A stretch of DNA of 15,129 nucleotides from Bordetella parapertussis (GTDB taxonomy: Bacteria > Pseudomonadota > Gammaproteobacteria > Burkholderiales > SG8-41), in assembly GCA_945870465.1 (NCBI GenBank), contig CAMBSS010000109.1, positions 1-15,129 on the forward strand. The letters run 5' to 3'. Each line of letters opens with the position of its first letter. The stretch's first letter is position 1. Under the pieces are notes generated by a model. The model saw only the letters and a list, made by a program, of their open reading frames with translations. It ran no database searches and was not told the origin of the DNA. Both the position numbers and the translations under genes were made by a program. This document shows, one piece after another, positions 6,095-13,102 of the stretch.

Positions 6095-7627
6095 TTAGAT
6101 CGCCGCCTCCGGCGTGCTCAGAGAAATGCCGAGTTGCGCGCGCCGGCGCAGCCACGCAGACGAGCGGTAGCGTGGATCGCCCGTCGCCTGAAGCAAACGC
6201 TCCAGTATGCGCAACACAGTCGCCGCGCCGAGGCGGTCACCCCAGGCGAGCGGACCCAGCGGATATCCCAGTCCCAGTATTACCGCACGGTCGATGTCCT
6301 CGGGCGTGGCGATTCCCTGCTGAGCAATGTCGCAGCCGATGTTGACAATCACGGCCAGCACGCGCTGCGCCACCAACCCGCAGCTGTCTCGCACCACGCT
6401 CACGCGCACCCCGTCTGCGGCGAGCATGCCGTGTGCCTGGTCACGCACCGCGGCACGAGTCAGCGGTGAAAGCATCAGTGTCCGATGCCGGTCATTGGGA
6501 AACAGAAGGTCCAGTGCCACGGTACGCGCGGGATCCAGCTGCTGTTGCACGCAGCAATGCGTCACGTCTTCTCCCAGTGGCGTTACCACGCACAGCGCAT
6601 TCGCGCCCGGGCGCTCGCCTTTTTCCAGTTCCGTGCCGAGGGAGCGCAACAGGTCCACAGCCGCCTCCCCGAGTACAGGCTCCGCACGGCTCACCCACAC
6701 CGACGCTGGCCGCGCCGTCGGTGGCGCGACAGCGGGCGGCTTCACCGCCTGGCCCTGTTCGTAACGGTAGAAGCCCTCGCCGCTCTTACGCCCCAACAGC
6801 CCTGCCGCCCGGCGCTGAGCCGCCAGCACCGAAGGGCGGAAGCGCGGCTCCTCGTAATACTGGTGATAGATCGATTCCATCACCGGATGCGAGACATCCA
6901 GCCCTATCAGGTCGAAAAGCTCGAAAGGTCCGAGGCGGAATCCTGCCTGCCCCCGCAGGATGTCGTCGATCACGGCGTGCCCGGCAATATTCTCCCCCAG
7001 CAGCCGCAGAGCCTCGGTGCCGTAACCGCGGCCGGCATGATTCACGATGAAGCCCGGCGTGTCTTTCGCGCGAACCGCCGTGTGTCCCATGCGTCTGCCC
7101 AGCGCAAGCAGCGCCTCGCTCACGGCGGGATCGGTGCGCAGGCCATCGATCACTTCCACCAGTTTCATAAGCGGAACGGGATTGAAGAAGTGGAAGCCCG
7201 CGACGCGTTGCGGGCGCAAGCAGACCGAGGCGATCGCCGTCACGGAGAGAGACGAGGTGTTGGTGGCAATCACGCAGTCGCCATCCAGCTCCTTTTCGAG
7301 GTCGCGCATCAGCGCCTGTTTGGCAGCCAGGTCTTCGACGATGGCCTCGATTACCACCTGCGCGCCTGCGAGCGCAGAAAGACTTTCGGCCATGGTGATG
7401 CGGTCAATCGCCTGTGCGCGCGCAGCGCCGGAGATGCGGCCTTTGGCTTGGAGCCCCGCGAGCGTGTTGTCAACAGCCGCGCGCGCGCGCGCCGCAGCAC
7501 CCGACTGAGCGTCGAAGAGGCGCACATCGAGGCCGGCTTGCGCCGCGATTTGCGCAATGCCGCGGCCCATCACGCCGGCGCCGACCACGGCGAGCGTGAA
7601 CCGCGCGGCATTCGGATCGAAGCTCAC
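6095..7627 (-). CDS. 3-hydroxyacyl-CoA dehydrogenase (PaaH-like, two C-terminal domains)
   Basis: The enzyme oxidises 3-hydroxyacyl-CoA to 3-ketoacyl-CoA with NAD+ in the late beta-oxidation-like steps of aromatic degradation. It has 510 residues: a Rossmann domain with GAGVMGRG (16-23), ATNTSSLS (S125 region), catalytic H146 in GFHFFNPVPLMKLVEVI with its partner E158, and PGFIVNH (N196). A first dimerisation domain ends near KSGEGFYRYE (281-290), and a second 3HCDH C-terminal domain lies near the end (DIDRAVILGLGYPLGP). This duplicated arrangement is typical of PaaH/PaaC-type enzymes. The start is the GTG at 7627, four bases after the Rid stop. It is the last gene of the minus operon and converges on the LigJ-like gene with 7 bp between stops. 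The substrate is inferred from context. Confidence 0.93.
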   Translation of the reverse strand: MSFDPNAARFTLAVVGAGVMGRGIAQIAAQAGLDVRLFDAQSGAAARARAAVDNTLAGLQAKGRISGAARAQAIDRITMAESLSALAGAQVVIEAIVEDLAAKQALMRDLEKELDGDCVIATNTSSLSVTAIASVCLRPQRVAGFHFFNPVPLMKLVEVIDGLRTDPAVSEALLALGRRMGHTAVRAKDTPGFIVNHAGRGYGTEALRLLGENIAGHAVIDDILRGQAGFRLGPFELFDLIGLDVSHPVMESIYHQYYEEPRFRPSVLAAQRRAAGLLGRKSGEGFYRYEQGQAVKPPAVAPPTARPASVWVSRAEPVLGEAAVDLLRSLGTELEKGERPGANALCVVTPLGEDVTHCCVQQQLDPARTVALDLLFPNDRHRTLMLSPLTRAAVRDQAHGMLAADGVRVSVVRDSCGLVAQRVLAVIVNIGCDIAQQGIATPEDIDRAVILGLGYPLGPLAWGDRLGAATVLRILERLLQATGDPRYRSSAWLRRRAQLGISLSTPEAAI

Positions 7628-7631
7628 CGCA

Positions 7632-8024
7632 TTAATCCGGTATGACCGCGGTGGCCTCGATCTCGACCTTGGCGCGATCTTCCATCAGGGCGGAGACTTC
7701 CACTGCCGTCATCGCTGCGTTGAAGCAGCCAATCAGCTCCCGGAATGCTGCGCCGATTTTCTTCTGCCCCGCGAGGTATTCGCGCTTGTCGGTAACGTAC
7801 CAGGTCATGCGCACGATATGTTCGGGCCGGGCGCCCGCCTCAGCGAGCACAGCAATAACATTTTCAAGAGCCTGGCGCGCCTGCCCCGCGAGGTCATCGG
7901 TGTGAAAGCGGCCTTCGGCATCCCATCCGATCATGCCGGCAACGAACACCATGCGGCCATTGGCCGTCACACCGTTCGCGTAGCCCTTCGGGCGCGGCCA
8001 GCCGGCAGGAAGCAGTACTTTCAT
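7632..8024 (-). CDS. Rid (YjgF/YER057c/UK114) family protein, non-RidA type
   Basis: The product is a 130-residue protein of the family whose best-known members hydrolyse enamines or imines. The ATG at 8024 is preceded by GGAGAAG; the longer frame upstream (to 8261) is a shadow of the CoA ligase. Family features are FVAGMIGWD (27-35), the helix DDLAGQARQALENVIAVLAE, HIVRMTWYVTD and the C-terminal VEIEATAVIP. Aligned by eye to E. coli RidA (FPARSCVEV), the residue at the catalytic Arg105 is Met105 (AAMTAVEV), so it is not a standard 2-aminoacrylate deaminase. It lies between the CoA ligase (28 bp gap) and the hydroxyacyl-CoA dehydrogenase. Relatives occur in 2-aminobenzoate clusters, where an enamine intermediate is formed; a role in its hydrolysis is plausible but unproven. 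Confidence 0.88.
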   Translation of the reverse strand: MKVLLPAGWPRPKGYANGVTANGRMVFVAGMIGWDAEGRFHTDDLAGQARQALENVIAVLAEAGARPEHIVRMTWYVTDKREYLAGQKKIGAAFRELIGCFNAAMTAVEVSALMEDRAKVEIEATAVIPD

Positions 8025-8052
8025 GCAACTTCTCCAGTAGTGAAAGCCGCGC

Positions 8053-9687
8053 TCACGCGGCGGAACCGCGCAGCCTGAATCGCTGCAGCTTCCCGGTTTC
8101 GGTCCGCGGCAATTGGGCCGTGAACTCCAGGGCGCGCGGATATTTATAGGGTGCGATGCTGCTCTTGGCAAAATCCTGCAGGGCCTTCGCCAGCACCTCC
8201 GAAGGAGCGTGGCCTTCGCGCAACACCACGAACGCCTTGACGATCTGACCGCGCGCTTCATCGGGGACGCCGATCACCGCGCATTCGGCCACCGCCGGAT
8301 GCGCGAGCAGCGAGTCCTCCACTTCCGCGGCCGCAATGTTATAACCGGCGGAGATGATCAGGTCGTCGGTGCGCGACTGAAAATGGAAGTAGCCTTGCGC
8401 GTCCATCACGTAAGCATCGCCGGTGTAATTCCAGCCGCCGCGCACGTAATTGGCCTGGCGCGCGTCGTCGAGGTAACGGCATCCCGTCGGTCCCTTGACC
8501 GCGAGCATGCCCAGTGTGCCCGGCGCCATGAGCTGGCCGTCTTCGCTCATCACGCAAGCCTGGTAACCCGGGACCGTGATCCCGGTCGCCCCGGGGCGCG
8601 CTGTCACCTCATCGGCCGAAACAAAAATGTGCAGCAATTCAGTGGAGCCGATGCCGTCGATCAACTCGATGCCGGTGTGTTCCTTCCACAACGCGCGGTT
8701 CGCGGCCGGCAACACCTCGCCCGCCGAGACGCACTTGCGCAGCGTACCCCCATGCGGCTTCGAGAGTCGCAGCCGCCCGGCGTCGGCGGCCATTGCACGA
8801 TACGAGGTCGGCGCGGTAAACAGTACCGTGGCACCGAACCGGGGTATCGCCTCGAGCAGCATGGGAGGGCTGGCTTTCTCGAGCAGTACCGTGGATGCAC
8901 CGATACTCATCGGAAACAACACCAGCCCGCCCAGCCCGAAGGTGAAAGCAAGCGGCGGACTGCCCATGAAAATATCTTCCGGCTCTGCCTTCAGAACGTG
9001 CCGCGGCCAGCAGGCGCAGATCGCCATCACGTCGCGGTGAAAATGCATGGTGGCCTTGGGGGATCCGGTGGTGCCAGAGGTAAACGCGAGTATGCAGGTG
9101 TCCTCCGCAAAGGTCTTTACGTTCTCGAAGGCGGCCGGATGCCGCGTCATGGCAGCCTCAAGGCCGCCGGGACTGTCGTCGTGAAAGTAGCCGATGCGGC
9201 GCAGAACTGCGCATTGCGCGGCAGCCGTGCGCAACTCCGCGGCCAGCGAGTGGTCGCACAGCGCGTGGCTCACCTGCGCCTTGTCGATGATCTCGCGCAA
9301 TTCCTTGGCACGCAACAGCGGCATGGTGGCCACAGCGATGCCGCCCGCCTTCATCACGGCAAACCAGCACGCCGCGAGCATCGGGTTGTTGGGCGCGCGC
9401 AGAAGCACGCGGTTGCCCGGCACCAGGCCCATGTCGCGCACCAGCACATGGGCGATGCGGTTGGATTTTTCCTGCAGCTCGGCGTAAGTCCAGCGCAGTC
9501 CGCCGGGCGCCTGCAAACACAGACGCGCGCCCTCACCTGAGGACACGCGCCGGTCGAGCAGCTCGGTTGCGCAGTTCAATATCGGCGGAAACTCGAGCTC
9601 GGGCAGATCGAAAAGAAACTCGGGCTGCATGTGCGCCGGCGGCAGGCGTTCGAACGCAAAAGTATCTACGTGCGCGGTAGTCTTCAT
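8053..9687 (-). CDS. Acyl-CoA synthetase, 2-aminobenzoate-CoA ligase type
   Basis: The product is a 544-residue ANL-superfamily adenylate-forming ligase. It would activate an aromatic acid to its CoA thioester with ATP, the entry step of the operon. The N-terminus ([35 protein letters not shown]) is characteristic of 2-aminobenzoate-CoA ligases and related benzoate-type ligases. The P-loop motif [16 protein letters not shown] lies at 202-217. Motif A8 is seen as [16 protein letters not shown] with the hinge region, and the catalytic Lys is K533 in [10 protein letters not shown]. The start ATG at 9687 overlaps the acyl-CoA dehydrogenase stop (ATGA). Together with the flavoprotein and the Rid protein, anthranilate is the best substrate guess; salicylate or benzoate remain alternatives that sequence alone cannot exclude. 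Confidence 0.9.
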   Translation of the reverse strand: MKTTAHVDTFAFERLPPAHMQPEFLFDLPELEFPPILNCATELLDRRVSSGEGARLCLQAPGGLRWTYAELQEKSNRIAHVLVRDMGLVPGNRVLLRAPNNPMLAACWFAVMKAGGIAVATMPLLRAKELREIIDKAQVSHALCDHSLAAELRTAAAQCAVLRRIGYFHDDSPGGLEAAMTRHPAAFENVKTFAEDTCILAFTSGTTGSPKATMHFHRDVMAICACWPRHVLKAEPEDIFMGSPPLAFTFGLGGLVLFPMSIGASTVLLEKASPPMLLEAIPRFGATVLFTAPTSYRAMAADAGRLRLSKPHGGTLRKCVSAGEVLPAANRALWKEHTGIELIDGIGSTELLHIFVSADEVTARPGATGITVPGYQACVMSEDGQLMAPGTLGMLAVKGPTGCRYLDDARQANYVRGGWNYTGDAYVMDAQGYFHFQSRTDDLIISAGYNIAAAEVEDSLLAHPAVAECAVIGVPDEARGQIVKAFVVLREGHAPSEVLAKALQDFAKSSIAPYKYPRALEFTAQLPRTETGKLQRFRLRGSAA

Positions 9688-10895
9688 GGCAGTGCCTCCG
9701 GTGGGACCTTTGCTTCAGTCATAGCGCTTGGCGCCCGGTGCTCCTTCAGCAGCTCGCGCGCGATGATGAGCTGCTGCACTTCGCTGGCGCCCTCATAAAT
9801 ACGCAGCGCGCGAATCTCCCGGTACAAGCGTTCGACCGGCTGCCCGCTCACCACCCCGAGGCCGCCCCAGATCTGCAACGCTGCGTCGATGACCTGTTGC
9901 GCGCCCTCGGTCGCGCACAGCTTCGCCATGGCGGCCTCGCGGGTCACCGCGTGGCCCTGGTCACGCATCCAGGCCGCGCGGTAGGTGAGCAGCGCCGCGC
10001 TGTCGACGGTGGTGGCCATCTGCGCCAGCTTCGCCTGGGTGAGCTGAAAGTCGGCCAGCGTCTGGTTGAACATCCTGCGTGACGCCGCGCGCTGCAGGCC
10101 TTCGTCAAGCGCGCGCCGGGCAAAACCGAGCGCCGCCGCCGCCACCGAGGTGCGAAAAACATCCAGCGTGCGCATGGCGATCTTGAAGCCTTCGCCGGGC
10201 GCGCCGATGAGATTGGCGGCCGGCACACGACAGTTTTCGAAGCGCAGGCGCGCCAGCGGATGCGGGGCGATCACCTCGATGCGCTCGGCGATTTCGAACC
10301 CCGGTGTGCCCGACTCGACGATGAAGGCGGAAATGCCGCGTGCGCCGGGTGCCTCGCCGGAGCGTGCAAACACCACGTAGAAATCGGCAATGCCCCCGTT
10401 GGAGATCCAGGTCTTCTCGCCATCGAGCACATAGCCTCTACCGTCCAGGCGTGCAGCGCATTGCAGCGCGGCCACGTCGGAGCCTGCCTCGGGTTCCGAC
10501 AGTGCAAAGGCGGCGATGGCATCACCGCGCGCCACCTTTGGAAGCCAGGCGGCTTTTTGTACCGCGCTGCCCTGCAGGCAGAGCGCGCCCGATCCGAGTC
10601 CCTGCATGGCAAAGGCGAAGTCGGCCAGGCCGGAATGACGCGCAAGCGTCTCGCGTATCAAACAGATGGCGCGGGTGTCGATGGACTCCTGCGAGCCGCC
10701 GTAGTCGGTACCGGCCACTGCGTGACGGAGCCAACCGCCATCGCCGAGCAGCCGCACCAGAGTGCGGCAACGGGCGTCCACATCGCCGTCGTGATCGTCC
10801 GCGATATGGTTGGTCGCCCAGGCGTCAAGCGCGTGCTCAAGCTCGCGATGGCGCGGCTCAAGAAACGGCCAGTCCAGATAACGCTTGTCGCTCAT
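9684..10895 (-). CDS. Acyl-CoA dehydrogenase
   Basis: This is a FAD-dependent enzyme of 403 residues that introduces an alpha,beta double bond into an acyl-CoA. I take the ATG at 10895 ([10 protein letters not shown]) because it leaves 7 bp after the crotonase stop and gives a normal family length; the longer start at 10955 would lie inside the upstream gene. Signatures are [18 protein letters not shown] (128-145) with KTWISNGG (161-168), [23 protein letters not shown] (341-351) and [20 protein letters not shown]368 in that last motif sits at the catalytic-base position of medium-chain type enzymes. It probably acts on the ring-opened dicarboxylic acyl-CoA, as glutaryl/pimeloyl-CoA dehydrogenases do. 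The C-terminus overlaps the ligase start by four bases. Confidence 0.93.
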   Translation of the reverse strand: MSDKRYLDWPFLEPRHRELEHALDAWATNHIADDHDGDVDARCRTLVRLLGDGGWLRHAVAGTDYGGSQESIDTRAICLIRETLARHSGLADFAFAMQGLGSGALCLQGSAVQKAAWLPKVARGDAIAAFALSEPEAGSDVAALQCAARLDGRGYVLDGEKTWISNGGIADFYVVFARSGEAPGARGISAFIVESGTPGFEIAERIEVIAPHPLARLRFENCRVPAANLIGAPGEGFKIAMRTLDVFRTSVAAAALGFARRALDEGLQRAASRRMFNQTLADFQLTQAKLAQMATTVDSAALLTYRAAWMRDQGHAVTREAAMAKLCATEGAQQVIDAALQIWGGLGVVSGQPVERLYREIRALRIYEGASEVQQLIIARELLKEHRAPSAMTEAKVPPEALP

Positions 10896-10902
10896 GCGGG
10901 CG

Positions 10903-11769
10903 TCAATCCCCTTCGAACGCCGGGGTGCGCTTGGCGACGAAGGCGTGATAGGCACGGGCGAAGTCGCCTGTGGTCATGCACAGCGCCTGCGCCTGGGCTT
11001 CTGCTTCTATGGCCTGGTCGATCCCCATATTCCATTCCTGGTGCAGCATGGTCTTGGTGATGCCGTGCGCGAAGGTGGGGCCGTGCGCCAGCTCGCGCGC
11101 CAGCGCCGCCGCATCCGCGAGCACGCGCTCGGGCTCGGCCAGCCGGTTGAGGAAGCCCCATTGCAGCGCTTCCTCGCCACCCAGGAAGCGCCCGGTATAA
11201 AGCAGTTCGCTGGCGCGGCCCTGCCCGATGATGCGTGGCAGCATGGCGCAGGCGCCCATGTCGCAGCCCGCCAGTCCCACGCGGTTGAACAGGAACGCCG
11301 TCTTGCTGCGTGCCGTGCCCAAACGCAGGTCGGATGCCATCGCCACGATGGCGCCCGCACCGGCGCACACCCCGTCGATCGCCGCGACAATGGGTTGCGG
11401 GCAGGCGCGCATGGCCTTTACCAAATCCCCCGTCATGCGCGTGAACATCAGCAGTTCGGGCGCCGCGAGGCCGACCAGCGGGCCGATGATCTCGTGCACA
11501 TCCCCCCCTGAGCAGAAGTTGCCGCCGGCGCCGCAAATGACCACGGCCTTCACGTCCTGCGCGTAGCGCAGATCGCGGAACAGATCGCGCAACTCGGCGT
11601 AAGAGTCAAAAGAGAGCGGGTTCTTGCGTTCGGGGCGGTTGAGCGTGATGGTGCCAACCCGCTCGAACACCGCCCAGCCGAAATGCAGCGCGGCATAACC
11701 CGCGAGGTCGGTGCGGTTCGCCGCGGCCAGCGCCGGGTCCAGCGCGGATGTGTCGGATGAAGGGCTCAT
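10903..11769 (-). CDS. Crotonase-superfamily (enoyl-CoA hydratase/isomerase-like) protein with atypical active site
   Basis: The product has 288 residues with the crotonase fold: [14 protein letters not shown], the first oxyanion-hole segment [11 protein letters not shown] (83-93), the second at [20 protein letters not shown] (G137-A-G139), then [19 protein letters not shown] and a C-terminal helical region. Aligned by eye to rat crotonase, the catalytic Glu144 is replaced by I141 and Glu164 by R163, so simple enoyl-CoA hydration is doubtful. D170 in GCDMGA falls where delta3,5-delta2,4-dienoyl-CoA isomerase has its catalytic Asp204. The superfamily includes ring hydrolases (BadI, Oah/BamA), so ring opening or isomerisation fits the operon better. 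The ATG at 11769 overlaps the MarR stop. An N-terminal extension of about 30 residues is unusual and of unknown use. Confidence 0.9.
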   Translation of the reverse strand: MSPSSDTSALDPALAAANRTDLAGYAALHFGWAVFERVGTITLNRPERKNPLSFDSYAELRDLFRDLRYAQDVKAVVICGAGGNFCSGGDVHEIIGPLVGLAAPELLMFTRMTGDLVKAMRACPQPIVAAIDGVCAGAGAIVAMASDLRLGTARSKTAFLFNRVGLAGCDMGACAMLPRIIGQGRASELLYTGRFLGGEEALQWGFLNRLAEPERVLADAAALARELAHGPTFAHGITKTMLHQEWNMGIDQAIEAEAQAQALCMTTGDFARAYHAFVAKRTPAFEGD

Positions 11770-12314
11770 GGTTCCTCGCTGTCGATGTTGGCCTGCGCCT
11801 GCCGCGCCGCCATGTTGGCGCGAATGGCTCCCAGTAGTCCGTAGAACGCCTTGCGCTCAGTAAGTCGCATGTCGGAAAAAAATTCAATTACCCAGGTCTC
11901 GTGCTCCGCGGCGATACGCTCGAAGACGCGCCTGCCCTCGCCGGTCAAGCACAGCAGGAAGGAGCGCCGATCATCAGGGGAGGGTCCACGCACCACCAGT
12001 CCGTCTTTTTCGAGCTCGTCGGTGAGGCCGGTTACGCTCCCCCCGGTGACCATGAGATTGCGCGACAACGCGTTCATGCGCAGACCCTTCGGATGGCGGT
12101 GCAACTGCGCTAGATAGTCGAACCGGGACAAGGTCATGCCAAAGCGCGTGCGCAGGCGCTTGCGAATTTCGTTCTCGATCTGGGTGCTGCACGACAGCAG
12201 ACGCAACCACACCCTGAGCGCCATATGGTCGTCTGAGCCGGCGCGCGCTTCAAGCCCGATACTGTGCTCGTTCAACGGCGGCACCAGCTTTAGAGTCGAG
12301 GGCGCGCGCTTCAC
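11766..12314 (-). CDS. MarR-family transcriptional regulator
   Basis: This is a winged helix-turn-helix regulator of 182 residues. I choose the GTG at 12314 because GTGA overlaps the SDR stop by four bases and GGAGG lies 4-5 bases upstream at about 12319-12323; the frame upstream of that has no support. Helices are visible at [20 protein letters not shown] (31-50), the recognition region runs through [20 protein letters not shown] (80-99), and the wing is [15 protein letters not shown] with the conserved DxR (D115-R117). The C-terminal helices complete the dimer domain. MarR regulators of aromatic pathways commonly bind a CoA thioester intermediate. Encoded inside the operon with overlaps on both sides, it is likely an autoregulated repressor of it; its operator would lie beyond the right edge of the window. 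Confidence 0.92.
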   Translation of the reverse strand: MKRAPSTLKLVPPLNEHSIGLEARAGSDDHMALRVWLRLLSCSTQIENEIRKRLRTRFGMTLSRFDYLAQLHRHPKGLRMNALSRNLMVTGGSVTGLTDELEKDGLVVRGPSPDDRRSFLLCLTGEGRRVFERIAAEHETWVIEFFSDMRLTERKAFYGLLGAIRANMAARQAQANIDSEEP

Positions 12315-13102
12315 ATGACCTCCCCACCCGAGATGGAAAGCGACTGTCCGGTGACCGCCACCGCCCCGGGCAAGCACAGCCACAGCACGGCATCCGCCAC
12401 CTCATCGGGCTGCACCAGGCGGCCCTGAGGATTGGCCGAAGCAAACTTCGCGCGCGTATCCTCTGCACTGCGACCGGTGCGCGCCGCTACGCTGGCGATG
12501 CTCTCGCGCAGCAACTCGGTATCGGTATAGCCGGGGCATACAGCATTGACGGTGACGCCCTTGCCGGCCGTCTCCAATGCCAGCGAGCGCGTAAGTCCCA
12601 CCACGCCGTGCTTCGAGGCGGCGTACGCCGATGCGTAGGCATAGCCCTTCAGCCCGGCTGTGCTGGCGACATTGACGATCCTGCCCCAACCTTGTTCGAG
12701 CATGTCAGCCAGCACCTCCTGCGCACACAGAAAGCTACCCGTCAAGTTGACCGCGAGCATGCGCTGCCACAAATCGAGCGTCGTCCTCGCGAACGGCGCG
12801 CTTTCCGCCTGTCCCGCGTTATTAATCAGGATAGCGACGCGGCCGCTGCGCGCCCGTGCCTGGGCGAATGCGCGCGGCACAGACACGGCATCCGCGACAT
12901 CGAGCGTCACGATCTGATGCGAAGCAGCGGCGCAGCGAGGCAACTTGTCCGCGACTGTCTGCAACGCATCCGGGTGCCTGCCCATGAGTGTGAGCTGCGC
13001 GCCTTGCGCGGCAAGCGCGCGGGCAATCGCCGCACCGATGCCTCGCGCGGCGCCGGTGACTACCGCATGCCGGCCCTGAAGCGGGGCGCGGGGCTCAGCC
13101 AT
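12311..13102 (-). CDS. SDR-family NAD(P)-dependent dehydrogenase
   Basis: The product is a classical short-chain dehydrogenase/reductase of 263 residues. The start ATG at 13102 overlaps the flavoprotein stop by one base (TGATG); a longer frame to 13309 lies inside the flavoprotein gene and is rejected. Features are the cofactor loop TGAARGIG (16-23), NNAG (94-97), the catalytic triad S147, Y160 and K164 (YAASK), and the CPGYTDTEL segment after the active site. An acidic residue at the end of strand 2 is not obvious (MGRHPDAL has an Arg), which hints at NADPH but is not decisive. Placed directly after the monooxygenase/reductase, it may reduce or oxidise the ring ketone/alcohol of the dearomatised CoA ester. 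The exact reaction is inferred. Confidence 0.92.
   Translation of the reverse strand: MAEPRAPLQGRHAVVTGAARGIGAAIARALAAQGAQLTLMGRHPDALQTVADKLPRCAAASHQIVTLDVADAVSVPRAFAQARARSGRVAILINNAGQAESAPFARTTLDLWQRMLAVNLTGSFLCAQEVLADMLEQGWGRIVNVASTAGLKGYAYASAYAASKHGVVGLTRSLALETAGKGVTVNAVCPGYTDTELLRESIASVAARTGRSAEDTRAKFASANPQGRLVQPDEVADAVLWLCLPGAVAVTGQSLSISGGEVM

Noticed and set aside
6101..6114. CGCCG-CCTC-CGGCG hairpin at the convergent junction as a terminator
   Set aside because: Only a 5-bp stem without a T-tract on either strand, and it lies within the last codons of the dehydrogenase; too weak to call.
6485..7645. 386-codon plus-strand open frame opposite the hydroxyacyl-CoA dehydrogenase
   Set aside because: Antisense shadow with Arg/His-rich low-information sequence.
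8025..8261. 79-residue N-terminal extension of the Rid protein
   Set aside because: It overlaps the end of the ligase gene in another frame, is Arg/Cys/Ser-rich, and a good ribosome-binding site precedes the ATG at 8024.
8113..9540. 475-codon plus-strand open frame opposite the CoA ligase
   Set aside because: It lies wholly antisense to a clear ANL ligase, has an Arg/His/Gly-rich composition and no domain; a shadow of GC-rich codon bias.
12315..12383. 23-residue extension of the MarR protein
   Set aside because: It lies inside the SDR gene; the GTG at 12314 has GGAGG and a GTGA overlap.
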